Made by a program: the position numbers and the translations under genes
The notes under the pieces: generated by a model
What the model was told of the DNA's origin: nothing
Seen by the model: only the letters and a program-made list of their open reading frames with translations
Databases searched by the model: none
Assembly (NCBI GenBank): GCA_963695675.1
Contig: CAVOGY010000007.1
Span: 868,001-932,000 of the forward strand
Length of the DNA: 64,000 nucleotides
Source of the DNA: DASUPK01 sp963695675
GTDB lineage: Bacteria > Actinomycetota > Thermoleophilia > Solirubrobacterales > 70-9
Direction of reading: 5' to 3'
Shown: positions 32,843 through 41,888 of the stretch, piece by piece
Position numbering within the stretch: position 1 is the first letter of the stretch
Layout: the number at the start of each line of letters is the position of its first letter

Positions 32843-34969
32843 GTGAGCGAAATCGATCCGCGGCACAAACATCCTCTTCACGAGGCATCGCACACGGTTG
32901 GTGTGAAGGAGCCTCCGAAAGCAGAGGATGGCAAGGTTCGCACGGGCAAGCGGCCCGGCGAGAAGCAGATCTTCAACGAGGCTTCGCACAAGCTCGGCTA
33001 CTGGCGGCCAGAGGCTCCGAGTGACAAGGCAGAGGACGCGGAGGCCGTTCGCAAGCGCTTCGAAGCGCTGCAGGACACCAAGCGGGACGTAATCACCGAC
33101 GCCAGCAAGCTCGTGCTCGCACTTGGCGCCCTCGGCGTCGTCTACGGCGACATCGGGACGAGCCCGCTGTACACCGAGCAGGTCATCTTCACGACCCACC
33201 GAGCCGCCGCGCATGCGACGACGGCTGGCGTCTACGGGGTCGTCTCGCTGATCTTCTGGGCCCTGACGATCATCGTCTCAATCAAGTACGCGGGGTTCAT
33301 CATGCGCGCCCACAACCATGGGGACGGCGGCATCATGGCGCTGGCCTCCCTCCTCCAGCGTCACAAGGCCACCCACGTGGCGACGCTGGTGACCCTCGGC
33401 ATCTTCGGCGCCGCGCTGTTCTTCGGCGACGGGATCATCACGCCCGCGATCTCGGTCCTCGGCTCGGTTCAGGGCCTGAAGGTGATCGAGCCGCAGCTCG
33501 CTCACCTCGTGGTGCCGATTTCGGTTGTGATCCTGCTCGCCCTCTTCTTCATCCAGCGGCGCGGGTCGGGCACGATCGGATTTCTGTTCGGTCCGGTGAT
33601 CCTGGTCTGGTTCATCGCGATCGGGCTCCTGGGACTGAACCAGGTGCTGAAGGATCCGGCGGTCTTTCAGGCGCTGTCACCCACGTGGGGGGCTCGGTTC
33701 CTGGCCGACCACGGCGCGGCGGGATTCCTGACGCTCGGCGGCGTCGTCCTCGCCGTCACCGGCGCGGAGACCCTGTACGCGGACAGGGGTCACTTCGGCG
33801 CCGGGCCGATTCGGCTCGGCTGGTTTGCGGTCGCGTTCCCCGCCCTGATGCTCAACTACCTCGGCCAAGGGGTCCTGATCCGCGATGACCCGAGCACCGC
33901 GGTCAACCCCTTCTTCCTGATGGTTCCCGACTGGGCCCAGTACCCGATGCTCTTCCTCGCAACCGCGGCGACCATCATCGCCTCCCAGGCCGCGATCTCG
34001 GGTTCGTTCTCGGTTGCCCGGCAGGCGGTCCAGCTCGGGTACCTACCACGCCTCACCGTCCTCCACCCCTCGAAGGTCGAGGGGCAGATCTACGTCCCGA
34101 TCGTCAACTGGGGGCTCTGTATCGGGGTGATCACGCTCGCGCTGATCTTCCAGTCCGCCGACAAGCTCGGAGACATCTACGGCGTCGCGGTCACCGGGAC
34201 CTTCATCCTCAACACGCTGCTCTTCGCGGCGGTCGCCCGGCTGCTTTGGCGAACTCCGAAGCGGAGGCTCGTGCCGATCGTGGTCCTGTTCTTGACCGTG
34301 GAGGTGTCGTTCTTCGCCGCCAACATCGCCAAGGTCGAGCATGGAGCCTGGCTTCCGCTCGTCGTTGCGCTGGTGATCTCGATCGTGATGATCAACTGGC
34401 GCCGGGGGCAGGAGATCGTCACTCGCATTCGGACCGCCAAGGAGGGGTCCCTAACCGAGTTCCTGGATCGCCTCTCTGCCGAGGACCCTCCACCGACCCG
34501 AGTTCCCGGCGTGGCCGTCTACCTCCATCCAACCAAGGAGACCACCCCGCTGGCGCTCCGGATCGAGGTCGAGAACACCCACACGTTCCCGCAGAGGGTC
34601 GTGATTGTCTCGGTGGATATGGTCAGCATCCCGCACGTCGAGGACTTCGAGCGGTTCACGGTCGAGGAGATCGGCGGTGATTTCAGGGTGTTCCACGTGA
34701 CGGTCAGGAACGGCTACCACGAGCCGATCGACGTCCCGGCCGCGCTGCGGCTCTGCCGCAAGCAGGGTCTGCTCGAACGCAACCTCGACCTCGAGCATGC
34801 CTCCTACTTCGTTTCGCGAATCGCGATCAAGCCGACCGACGCCCCGCCGATGCGGGCTTGGCGCAAGAAGCTGTTCGTCGGGATGGCCCGGAACGCGACG
34901 AGCCCGATCGACGCCTTCCAGCTGCCCAGCGAGAAGACGGTAATCGTCGGCTCGCAGATCGCTCTGTGA
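32843..34969 (+). CDS. kup: Kup family potassium uptake transporter
   Basis: A 708-aa KUP/HAK transporter. An unusual N-terminal extension of about 90 residues holds two similar motifs, HEASHTVG and NEASHKLG, before the first membrane helix ALGALGVVYGDIGTSPLYT. About 12 helices follow, with NHGDGGIMALASLL, FFGDGIITPAISVLG, VTGAETLYADRGHFG and LIRDDPSTAVNPFF. The cytoplasmic C-terminal domain includes VPGVAVYLHPTKETTP. It imports K+ with H+. GTG 32843 follows the usp stop by 1 nt. Co-location with KdpDE-like proteins suggests potassium- or osmotically controlled expression. Confidence 0.95.
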   Translation: MSEIDPRHKHPLHEASHTVGVKEPPKAEDGKVRTGKRPGEKQIFNEASHKLGYWRPEAPSDKAEDAEAVRKRFEALQDTKRDVITDASKLVLALGALGVVYGDIGTSPLYTEQVIFTTHRAAAHATTAGVYGVVSLIFWALTIIVSIKYAGFIMRAHNHGDGGIMALASLLQRHKATHVATLVTLGIFGAALFFGDGIITPAISVLGSVQGLKVIEPQLAHLVVPISVVILLALFFIQRRGSGTIGFLFGPVILVWFIAIGLLGLNQVLKDPAVFQALSPTWGARFLADHGAAGFLTLGGVVLAVTGAETLYADRGHFGAGPIRLGWFAVAFPALMLNYLGQGVLIRDDPSTAVNPFFLMVPDWAQYPMLFLATAATIIASQAAISGSFSVARQAVQLGYLPRLTVLHPSKVEGQIYVPIVNWGLCIGVITLALIFQSADKLGDIYGVAVTGTFILNTLLFAAVARLLWRTPKRRLVPIVVLFLTVEVSFFAANIAKVEHGAWLPLVVALVISIVMINWRRGQEIVTRIRTAKEGSLTEFLDRLSAEDPPPTRVPGVAVYLHPTKETTPLALRIEVENTHTFPQRVVIVSVDMVSIPHVEDFERFTVEEIGGDFRVFHVTVRNGYHEPIDVPAALRLCRKQGLLERNLDLEHASYFVSRIAIKPTDAPPMRAWRKKLFVGMARNATSPIDAFQLPSEKTVIVGSQIAL

Positions 34970-35111
34970 TCCCGGGGTGATTCCAGGCTTCGTAGCCGGT
35001 TTCCGGCCATACCCCGCCCGCTGATCGGAGTAGATCGGGTAATCCCGGCCTTGGTCGAGCAGGCGCACGGCTAGCCCGCCCGCGACCGGGCGTATATTCG
35101 AGTGGGCTGTC

Positions 35112-37034
35112 ATGGCTCGACGGATCCCAAGGGACGAATCGCTGGCGCGTGTCCACGGCGTGGGCGCGCTCTTCTCGGCTGCCTACGGCAACGTCGGCTC
35201 CTCGATCTACTACGCCCTGGGCGTCACCGCCGCCTTCGCCCTCGGTCTGACGCCGGTCGCCTTCGTGATCGCGGGGCTGATCTTCATGGCCACCGCGGCC
35301 ACCTACGCCGAGGCGACCGTGATGTACCCGGAGGCCGGCGGCTCCGCGAGCTTCGCGCGACATGCCTTCAACGAGCTGATCAGCTTCTTCGCCGCCTGGG
35401 GGCAGATGCTCAACTACATCATCACGGTCGCGATCTCGGCGTTCTTCGTGCCGCACTACCTGGCGGTCTTCTGGTCGCCCCTGGGGGATCACCCAGGCGA
35501 CGTGCTGGGGGGCGTCGCGGTGATCGCCTTCCTCGCCGCGCTCAACGTGAAGGGGACCCAGGAGTCGACGCGGCTCAACCTGATCCTTGCGATTGCAGAC
35601 CTCTGCACCCAGATCGTCCTTGTGGCGATCGGCCTGGTCCTGGTGTTCAGCCCGGACATCCTCGTCGACAACGTCCACCTCGGCGTGGCACCTAGCTGGG
35701 GCGACTTCCTGCTCGGGATCGCGGTTGGGATGATCGCCTACACCGGCATCGAGACGATCTCGAACATGTCCGAGGAGGCGAAGGACGCCTCCAAGACGAT
35801 TCCCCGCGGCACGGGGCTGACGGTCCTCGCCGTCCTCGGCCTCTATGCCCTGCTCCCCCTGATCGCCCTCTCGGCGATGCCGGTACATCAGGTCGCCGGC
35901 CACTACTCGACCGACCTGGGGACCAAGTTCGCCGACGACCCGGTGCTGGGCATCGTCGAGAATCTGGGCCTGGGCGCGGGGCTGACCAACGTGATGCGCT
36001 ACTACGTCGGTGTCCTGGCCGCGGTGATCCTGCTGATCGCGACCAACGCGGGACTTATCGGGGTGTCGCGCCTCACCTTCTCGATGGGCCATTACCGCCA
36101 GCTGCCGGAGCGACTGCGGCAGATCCACCCTCGGTTCCGCACGCCCTACGTCGCGATCTTGGTCTTCTCGGGGATCGCCGTGATCACCCTTATACCGGGA
36201 CAGACGAAGCTGCTGGCGACCCTCTACTCGTTCGGAGCGATGCTCTCCTTCACGATCGCGCACATCTCAGTGATCAAGCTGCGCCAGCGGTACCCGGCTA
36301 AGGAACGCGAGTGGAAGCCGCCCGGCAGCGTGCGCGCCTTCGGCTTCGACCTGCCGCTGACGGCGGTGTTCGGGGGGTTCGGCACGTTCGCGGCCTGGAT
36401 CGTCGTTATGGCCCTCAACCCACGGACCCTCGTGATCGGCGCGATCTGGATGGTCCTCGGCACCGCGATCTACCTGCTCTACCGGCGATCGCAGGGGCTT
36501 TCGCCCACAGAGACCCATAAGGTGCTGCTCCCGGAGCCGCTGGGCGTCGAGGAGGTGGAGTACAAGAGCGTGCTGGTCGCCTTCGAGGACGACGAGCCCT
36601 TCTCCGAGCAGACGATGGTCACCGCTGTCAAGCTGGCCGCCAAGCGGCGCCGGGCAATCCACGTGATTGCGATCGTCACGGTGCCGAACCACCTGCCGCT
36701 CGACGCGCCGCTCGGGCCGCAGGAGGAGGAGGCTCGGTCGAAGATCGAGCAGGCGAAGCTGATCGGTGGCCTCCGCGTCAGCGGCCACATCCACCGGGTG
36801 CGGACCAATCAGGCCGGCCACTCGATCGCGGAGGAGGCGCGGGAGCTGAAGGCGAGCGCGCTGGTCATGGGCCTGCGCTACCGCAACGGCGTCCCGCTCT
36901 ACGGCAAGACCCTGCAGACGGTGCTGGCCGAGCGGCCCACGAGGGTGATCGTGGTCGGGGAGCCGGATCCCGCCCGGTCCGCCGCATCGGACGGCGGCCC
37001 GCCGGTCTCCCCGGGGGTCGGTGCGCCCGCCTAG
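35112..37034 (+). CDS. APC family permease with C-terminal Usp domain
   Basis: A 640-aa fusion. Residues 15-455 form a 12-helix APC transporter (SAAYGNVGSSIYYALG, EAGGSASFARHAFNE, VGMIAYTGIETISNMSEEA). Residues 475-620 are a universal stress protein-like domain (EYKSVLVAFEDDEPFSEQTM, ASALVMGLRYRNGVPLYG, RPTRVIVVGEP). A short Pro/Gly tail ends it. TATATT lies 13 nt before the ATG. APC-Usp fusions are known in actinobacteria; members include amino acid and K+ transporters gated by nucleotides. The neighbour Kup and separate UspA support an ion or osmolyte role. Confidence 0.9.
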   Translation: MARRIPRDESLARVHGVGALFSAAYGNVGSSIYYALGVTAAFALGLTPVAFVIAGLIFMATAATYAEATVMYPEAGGSASFARHAFNELISFFAAWGQMLNYIITVAISAFFVPHYLAVFWSPLGDHPGDVLGGVAVIAFLAALNVKGTQESTRLNLILAIADLCTQIVLVAIGLVLVFSPDILVDNVHLGVAPSWGDFLLGIAVGMIAYTGIETISNMSEEAKDASKTIPRGTGLTVLAVLGLYALLPLIALSAMPVHQVAGHYSTDLGTKFADDPVLGIVENLGLGAGLTNVMRYYVGVLAAVILLIATNAGLIGVSRLTFSMGHYRQLPERLRQIHPRFRTPYVAILVFSGIAVITLIPGQTKLLATLYSFGAMLSFTIAHISVIKLRQRYPAKEREWKPPGSVRAFGFDLPLTAVFGGFGTFAAWIVVMALNPRTLVIGAIWMVLGTAIYLLYRRSQGLSPTETHKVLLPEPLGVEEVEYKSVLVAFEDDEPFSEQTMVTAVKLAAKRRRAIHVIAIVTVPNHLPLDAPLGPQEEEARSKIEQAKLIGGLRVSGHIHRVRTNQAGHSIAEEARELKASALVMGLRYRNGVPLYGKTLQTVLAERPTRVIVVGEPDPARSAASDGGPPVSPGVGAPA

Positions 37035-37067
37035 CCCCTCAGCCCGGAACCGCTGTCTAAGGAACAG

Positions 37068-38483
37068 TCATCCGCGCTCGAACATGCGGCGGCGCTCGTA
37101 GTCGGTCACGACCTTGTCGAACAGGTCCTGCTCGAGCTTGCCGTAGTTGAGGTAATGCTTGTGGACGGCTTCGCCGAACGCGTTCTTCGCGAAGTCGCTG
37201 TTCTCCCAGAGATCGACCGCCTCGCGCAGCGATGAGGGAAAGCCCTCGGCCTTGCCTGCCTCGTAAGCATTCCCCTTCAGCTCGGGGCCCGGATCCGTCC
37301 CGTTCTCGATCCCGTCGAGACCGGCCGCCAGCAGCGCCGCGATAGCGAGATAGGGGTTCGCATCGGCTCCCGGGATCCTGCACTCGATCCGGCGCGACTG
37401 GTCATGGCCGACGATCCGGAAGCCAGCGGTTCGGTTGTCGCGGCCCCAGGCGACCGATGTCGGTGCCCAGCTCTCGGCCGCGTAGCGCTTGTAGGAGTTG
37501 ATCGCCGGCGCCACGAACAGCGCCAGCTCCCGGATGCGGTTCCGCATCCCGCCGAGGAAGTGCCGGAACGTGTCGGTCTCCTCGCCGTCGCCATCCACGA
37601 AGGCGCTCTTGCCGTCCTCCCCGACAAGGCTCTGATGGATATGACAGGAGCTCCCGATGTCCTTCTCGGAGGGCTTCGCCATGAAGGTGGCGGAGATGTC
37701 GTTGAGGAACGCGATCTCCTTGACCCCGTTCTTGTAGATCGTGTGACGGTCGGCGGCGGTGACCGCGTCGGCGTAGCGCGTGTTGACCTCGTGCTGCCCG
37801 TACCAGGCCTCGCCCTTGGAGAACTCGATCGGGATGCCGGCGCCGTGCATGCCACGCCGGATCGCTCCGAGATACGTCTCATCCATCGTGGTGGCGAGGA
37901 TGTGGTAGTCGAGGATGTACGGGATCGTCGGGGTCAGGTCCTTGAAGTCCTTGGCCCAAGCCTCGGCATAGCTCTCCTTGTAGAGATAGAACTCGAGCTC
38001 CGACGCTGCGTACGGCGTGAAGCCCTTCTCCTGCGCCCTCTCGTAGACAGCGATCAGGACCTGCCGAGGCGAGGCGACCACCGGGCTGCCGTCGTGGTTG
38101 ACGACGTCCGCCAGCACCAGCGCCGTCCGATCGAGCCACGGGATGCGCCGGAGCGTCGTCAGGTCGGGCTGGATCCCGAAGTCGCCATAGCCTTGCTCCC
38201 AGTTCGCCATCTCGTAACCGGGGAGCGGCTCCATCTCCATGTCGAGGGCGAGCAGGTAGTTGCAGCCCTCCACCCCGTGGCCAGTCACCTCCTCGAGGAA
38301 GTACTCGATCTCGATGCGCTTCCCGAAGAGCCTTCCCTGCATATCGGTGAAGGCGGTGACAACGGTATCGATGGTGCCCTCTTCGCCCGCCTTGCGGAGA
38401 TCGTCGAGCGAGAGCATGCCGCGGGTGCCGCCGGGGCCACCGGGACGAGGAGTCGCTTCCTTGCTCTTCTCTCCTGACGCCAC
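37068..38483 (-). CDS. Glutamine synthetase family ligase (possibly gamma-glutamyl-amine synthetase)
   Basis: A 471-aa GS-fold enzyme from GTG 38483, or 449 aa from ATG 38417. The GTG is preferred because TAGGGT ends 7 nt before it. The N-terminal beta-grasp part has VVTAFTDMQGRLFGKRIE; the catalytic part has SELEFYLYKE, GEAWYGQHEVNTRYAD, SSCHIHQSLVG, SYKRYAAESWAPTSVAWGRD and RRIECRIPGADANPYLA. It lacks the Tyr-adenylylation loop of GlnA-I. The form resembles PuuA/GlnA3/GlnA4-type ligases that join glutamate to polyamines or ethanolamine. Divergent from an aldehyde dehydrogenase, which supports such a role. Confidence 0.88.
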   Translation of the reverse strand: MASGEKSKEATPRPGGPGGTRGMLSLDDLRKAGEEGTIDTVVTAFTDMQGRLFGKRIEIEYFLEEVTGHGVEGCNYLLALDMEMEPLPGYEMANWEQGYGDFGIQPDLTTLRRIPWLDRTALVLADVVNHDGSPVVASPRQVLIAVYERAQEKGFTPYAASELEFYLYKESYAEAWAKDFKDLTPTIPYILDYHILATTMDETYLGAIRRGMHGAGIPIEFSKGEAWYGQHEVNTRYADAVTAADRHTIYKNGVKEIAFLNDISATFMAKPSEKDIGSSCHIHQSLVGEDGKSAFVDGDGEETDTFRHFLGGMRNRIRELALFVAPAINSYKRYAAESWAPTSVAWGRDNRTAGFRIVGHDQSRRIECRIPGADANPYLAIAALLAAGLDGIENGTDPGPELKGNAYEAGKAEGFPSSLREAVDLWENSDFAKNAFGEAVHKHYLNYGKLEQDLFDKVVTDYERRRMFERG

Positions 38484-38490
38484 GTACCGG

Positions 38491-38500
38491 ACCCTATATC
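38491..38500. promoter_or_regulatory. Overlapping divergent -10 elements (GS-like and aldehyde dehydrogenase genes)
   Basis: Only 25 bp separate the two start codons. ACCCTATATC holds TAGGGT on the minus strand (7 nt before GTG 38483) and a TATATC/CTATAT element on the plus strand (8 nt before GTG 38509). The boxes overlap, so the two polymerases cannot bind together. Confidence 0.55.
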
Positions 38501-38508
38501 GTCGCCTC

Positions 38509-39917
38509 GTGGCGAGCAAGGACGCTATTGAAGTAATCGAGCCGGCCACCGAGCAGGTGATGGCGGAGGTGCCCCGCGCGGGCGTCGAGGAGACCGACGC
38601 TGCGATCGCGCGCGCCAAGGCTGCGTTCCCGGGATGGCGGGCGGTGGACCCGGCTGAGCGCTCTGACCTGCTCCACCGGCTGGCCGACGCAATCGGGGAG
38701 CGAGCCGAGGAACTGGCGACGATCGAGGCCCGCAACGCGGGCAAGCCGATCTCGGACGCCCGCGGCGAGATCGCGATGGTGGTCGAGACCTTCCGCTATT
38801 ACGCGGGCGCCCCGGAGCGCCTCACCGGCAAGACGATTCCGGTCGCCGGCGGCGTCGACATGACCTTCCGCGAGCCGCTCGGGGTGGTCGGCCTGATCAC
38901 TCCCTGGAACTTCCCGCTCGCGATCGCCTCCTGGAAGGTGGCTCCCGCACTCGCCGCCGGCAACACGATCGTCCTCAAGCCGGCTGAGCTGACTCCGCTG
39001 ACTGCCTGGAGCTCGAGAAGATCGCCCTGGACACGGGAGTCGCAGAGGGTGTGCTCAACGTGGTAGCGGGCAAGGGCTCGGTCTGCGGCCGACGCCTGGT
39101 CGAGCACCCGGACGTCGCCAAGGTGGCGTTCACCGGCTCGACAGAGGTGGGCCGCTGGATCGCCGAGGGCGCGGCCGCGACGATCAAGAGGGTCACCCTG
39201 GAGCTCGGCGGCAAGTCCGCCAACGTGATCTTCGCCGACGCGGACCTCGCGGCGGCGGCGGCGTCCGCGCCGCTGGCTGTCTTCGGCAACGCCGGACAGG
39301 ATTGCTGCGCACGCTCACGCGTCCTGGTCGAGCGCTCGGCGATCGACGAGTTCATGGGCGAGCTGGAGGGGGCGGTGACCTCGATGACGGTCGGCGACCC
39401 GCTTTCCGAGTCGACCCAGATGGGGCCGCTGATCTCCGCCGACCAGCTCCACCACGTCTCCACCTACGTCAACGGCGACGCGCCGGTGGCGATCCGCGGC
39501 TCGGTGCCCGACGGCCCGGGCTACTGGTTCCCGCCGACGGTGCTGGCGCCGGTCTCCAATGACGACCGCCCCGCCCGCGAGGAGATCTTCGGTCCGGTGG
39601 CATGCGTGATCCCGTTCGACGACGAGGCGGAGGCGATCCGGATCGCCAACGACACGATCTACGGGCTCTCCGGCTCGGTCTGGACGCGCGACGGCGCCAA
39701 GGCGATCCGAACCGCCCGAGCCATCGAGACCGGCGTGGTCTCGATCAACTCCAACACCTCGGTGCGCGTCTCAACCCCGTTCGGCGGCTTCAAGCAGTCC
39801 GGCGTGGGGCGTGAGCTCGGTCCCGATGCGCTCGACGCGTACACCGAGCTGAAGAACGTCTACTACGCGACCGCGGAGGGGTCGTCGAGCGCCGGAGAGG
39901 CAGAGAACCTCGTCTGA
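38509..39917 (+). CDS. NAD(P)-dependent aldehyde dehydrogenase (frameshifted; PuuC-like)
   Basis: About 469 residues. ALDH features: VVGLITPWNFPLAIASWKV, LKPAELTPLTA (frame shift follows near 39006), KVAFTGSTEVGRWIAEGA, the catalytic Glu in ELGGKSANVIFADA, the catalytic Cys in FGNAGQDCCARSRV, EEIFGPVACVIPF and a terminal PFGGFKQSGVGRELGP. It oxidises an aldehyde to the acid, plausibly a gamma-glutamylaminoaldehyde or betaine-type substrate given its neighbours. The stop overlaps the SDR start (TGATG). One missing base explains the break. Confidence 0.9.
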
Positions 39918-40663
39918 TGGCCGGTCGCCTCGACGGCAAGGTCTGCGTGATCACGGGTGCCGCGAGCGGGATCGGCGCCGAGACGGCGCGGCTGTTCGCC
40001 GAGGAGGGCGCCCGCGTGGTGGGAGTGGACCTGGCCGAGGGCGCCGAGGGCGAGCTGGCCCTGCAGGCGGACGTCGCCGATGAGGATGCGGTCCGGGAGA
40101 TGTATGTCAAGGCGGCGGAGGACATGGGGCGCATCGACGTGCTCTTCAACAACGCCGGAATCAGCCCCGACGACGACGTCTCCGTCCTTGACACCTCGCT
40201 CGAGGCCTGGCAGCGGGTCCAGGACGTCAACCTGAAGTCGGTCTTCCTCTGCTGCAAGCACGGCATCCCCCATCTGATCGCGTCCGGCGGCGGTTCGGTG
40301 ATCAACACCGCGTCCTTCGTAGCGGTGATGGGTGCCGCCACCTCGCAGATCTCCTACACCGCCTCCAAGGGCGGCGTGCTCGCCCTCTCCCGCGAGCTGG
40401 GGGTGGAGTTCGGCCGGCGCGGCGTCCGCGTCAATGCCCTCTGCCCCGGCCCGGTCAACACTCCGCTACTTCAGGAGCTGTTCGCCGCGGACCCCGAGAA
40501 GGCGGCGCGCCGGCTGATCCATCTGCCGATGGGCCGGTTCGCAGAGGCCCGCGAGATCGCCCAGGGCGCTCTTTTCCTGGCGAGCGACGAGAGCTCCTAT
40601 GTGACCGCCTCGACCTTCCTGGTCGACGGCGGCCTCACCGGCGCCTACGTCACGCCGGAGTAA
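39917..40663 (+). CDS. Short-chain dehydrogenase/reductase
   Basis: A 248-aa classical SDR: TGAASGIGAETARLF cofactor motif, an acidic VVGVDLAEG (prefers NAD), NNAG in LFNNAGISPDDD, catalytic Ser in NTASFVAVMG, YTASK as the YxxxK pair, and CPGPVNTPLL. It ends with LVDGGLTGAYVTPE. It starts on the last base of the aldehyde dehydrogenase stop, so both are co-translated and probably act on the same pathway as an alcohol or hydroxy-intermediate dehydrogenase. Confidence 0.93.
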   Translation: MAGRLDGKVCVITGAASGIGAETARLFAEEGARVVGVDLAEGAEGELALQADVADEDAVREMYVKAAEDMGRIDVLFNNAGISPDDDVSVLDTSLEAWQRVQDVNLKSVFLCCKHGIPHLIASGGGSVINTASFVAVMGAATSQISYTASKGGVLALSRELGVEFGRRGVRVNALCPGPVNTPLLQELFAADPEKAARRLIHLPMGRFAEAREIAQGALFLASDESSYVTASTFLVDGGLTGAYVTPE

Positions 40664-40710
40664 CCGTCACTTCGGCGGCGCGGCCGAGAACCGCAACCCG
40701 CTAGGCGCGG

Positions 40711-41415
40711 CTAGCCGACCGCGTCGAGGAAGCGCCCGCAGAGCTCGCGGCCAAGGCGGTTCCAGTCGGCGATCTTCTCCTCGGTCTCGGCGCGCAGCGC
40801 GTGCGGATCGAGCCCGATCCGCACCGCGTCCGCGTCGGAGCGGTAGTCGTCGATCCAGTGCGCCAGGTCGGCCGCGGTCGCCTCCGCGTGGAACTGGATC
40901 CCCCAGGCTCGCTCGCCGATCCGGTAGGCCTGCGCGCAGACCGGACTGCGGGCGAGGATCGCTGCGCCCTCGGGCGGCACCGCCTCGTAGCTGTGCCACT
41001 GAAAGCCCGTGAAGCTCGGAGCGAGCGGGCCGATCACGGGATCGGCCGCGCCCTCGTCGGTGATCTCCACCGGGAGCCAGCCGATCTCTGGCTCGCGCGC
41101 CCGCCGCGCCAGACCGCCCGCGGCCTCCGCCAGCAGCTGACAGCCGAGGCAGACCGCGAGGATCGGCATGCCGTCGTCGAGCACCGCCTCCAGGAAGTCC
41201 TTCTCGAACCGCAGCCAGGGATGCCGGTCCTCCTGATCGGCGTGCATCGCGGCCCCGAAGGTGAGCACGGCGTCGTAGTCGGCGATCTCGCGCGGCGGGC
41301 CGGTGCCCCTCTCCGTAAGCAGCCACTCGTCGAGCTCCACCCCGCGGTCTCGCATCTCGTCGGCGAACACACCTGGGCCCGCGTCGCGCTGGTGGACGAT
41401 TGCCAGTGTCCTCAT
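40711..41415 (-). CDS. Class I glutamine amidotransferase-like protein
   Basis: A 234-aa GATase-1 domain protein. Nucleophile Cys in ILAVCLGCQLLAEAAGG (about residue 88), His in WGIQFHAEATAADLAHW (about 175) with a downstream Glu. PSFTGFQWHSYEAVPPEGA matches the stand-alone amidotransferase subfamily often annotated as GMP synthase-like, which may act on gamma-glutamyl compounds. It is divergent from RidA with 47 bp between starts. It could hydrolyse a product of the GS-like ligase at 37 kb (inference). Confidence 0.88.
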   Translation of the reverse strand: MRTLAIVHQRDAGPGVFADEMRDRGVELDEWLLTERGTGPPREIADYDAVLTFGAAMHADQEDRHPWLRFEKDFLEAVLDDGMPILAVCLGCQLLAEAAGGLARRAREPEIGWLPVEITDEGAADPVIGPLAPSFTGFQWHSYEAVPPEGAAILARSPVCAQAYRIGERAWGIQFHAEATAADLAHWIDDYRSDADAVRIGLDPHALRAETEEKIADWNRLGRELCGRFLDAVG

Positions 41416-41462
41416 CGATGGGATACTGGCGAATCGCTAGTGCCGGGCACCAGGAGGAGGGC

Positions 41463-41873
41463 ATGGACGCAGCCGAAGGAGTGAGGCGACCGGTCGAGAC
41501 CGAGGGAGCGCCCGCTCCAATCGGCCCGTATTCCCAGGCGGTCGTCGCGGACGGTGTCCTCTACTGCAGCGGGCAGGTGCCGCTTGACCCCGACACGGGC
41601 GAGCTCGTGAAGGGGGGCGTCGCCGAGCAGGCGCGCCGCTGCCTGGAGAGCCTCGACGCGGTCTGCCGCGCCGCGGGGACGCAGCTCTCCGAGGCGGCGC
41701 GGGTCGGCATCTACCTGACCGACATGGCGCGCTTCGCCGAGCTCAACGACGTCTACGCGAGCTTCTTCTCCGAGCCGTTTCCGGTTCGGACCACCGTGGG
41801 CGTGGCCGCGCTGCCCAAGGGCGCGCTGGTCGAGATGGACGCCACGGTGCCCCTCGGCCAAGACTCTGGCTGA
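41463..41873 (+). CDS. ridA: RidA family enamine/imine deaminase
   Basis: A 136-aa YjgF/YER057c/UK114 protein. ATG 41463 follows GGAGGAGGG. Key features: APIGPYSQAVVADGVLYCSG near the N-terminus, the conserved Arg in PFPVRTTVGVAALPKG (binds the carboxylate) and VEMDATVP at the end. RidA hydrolyses reactive 2-aminoacrylate or enamine intermediates released by PLP dehydratases. The threonine dehydratase gene follows after 15 nt, a classical pair. Confidence 0.95.
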   Translation: MDAAEGVRRPVETEGAPAPIGPYSQAVVADGVLYCSGQVPLDPDTGELVKGGVAEQARRCLESLDAVCRAAGTQLSEAARVGIYLTDMARFAELNDVYASFFSEPFPVRTTVGVAALPKGALVEMDATVPLGQDSG

Positions 41874-41888
41874 GTAATCCTTATTGGG

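Noticed and set aside
34970..35111. Possible riboswitch between kup and the APC-Usp gene
   Set aside because: No conserved aptamer block found; only a TATATT promoter element near the start.
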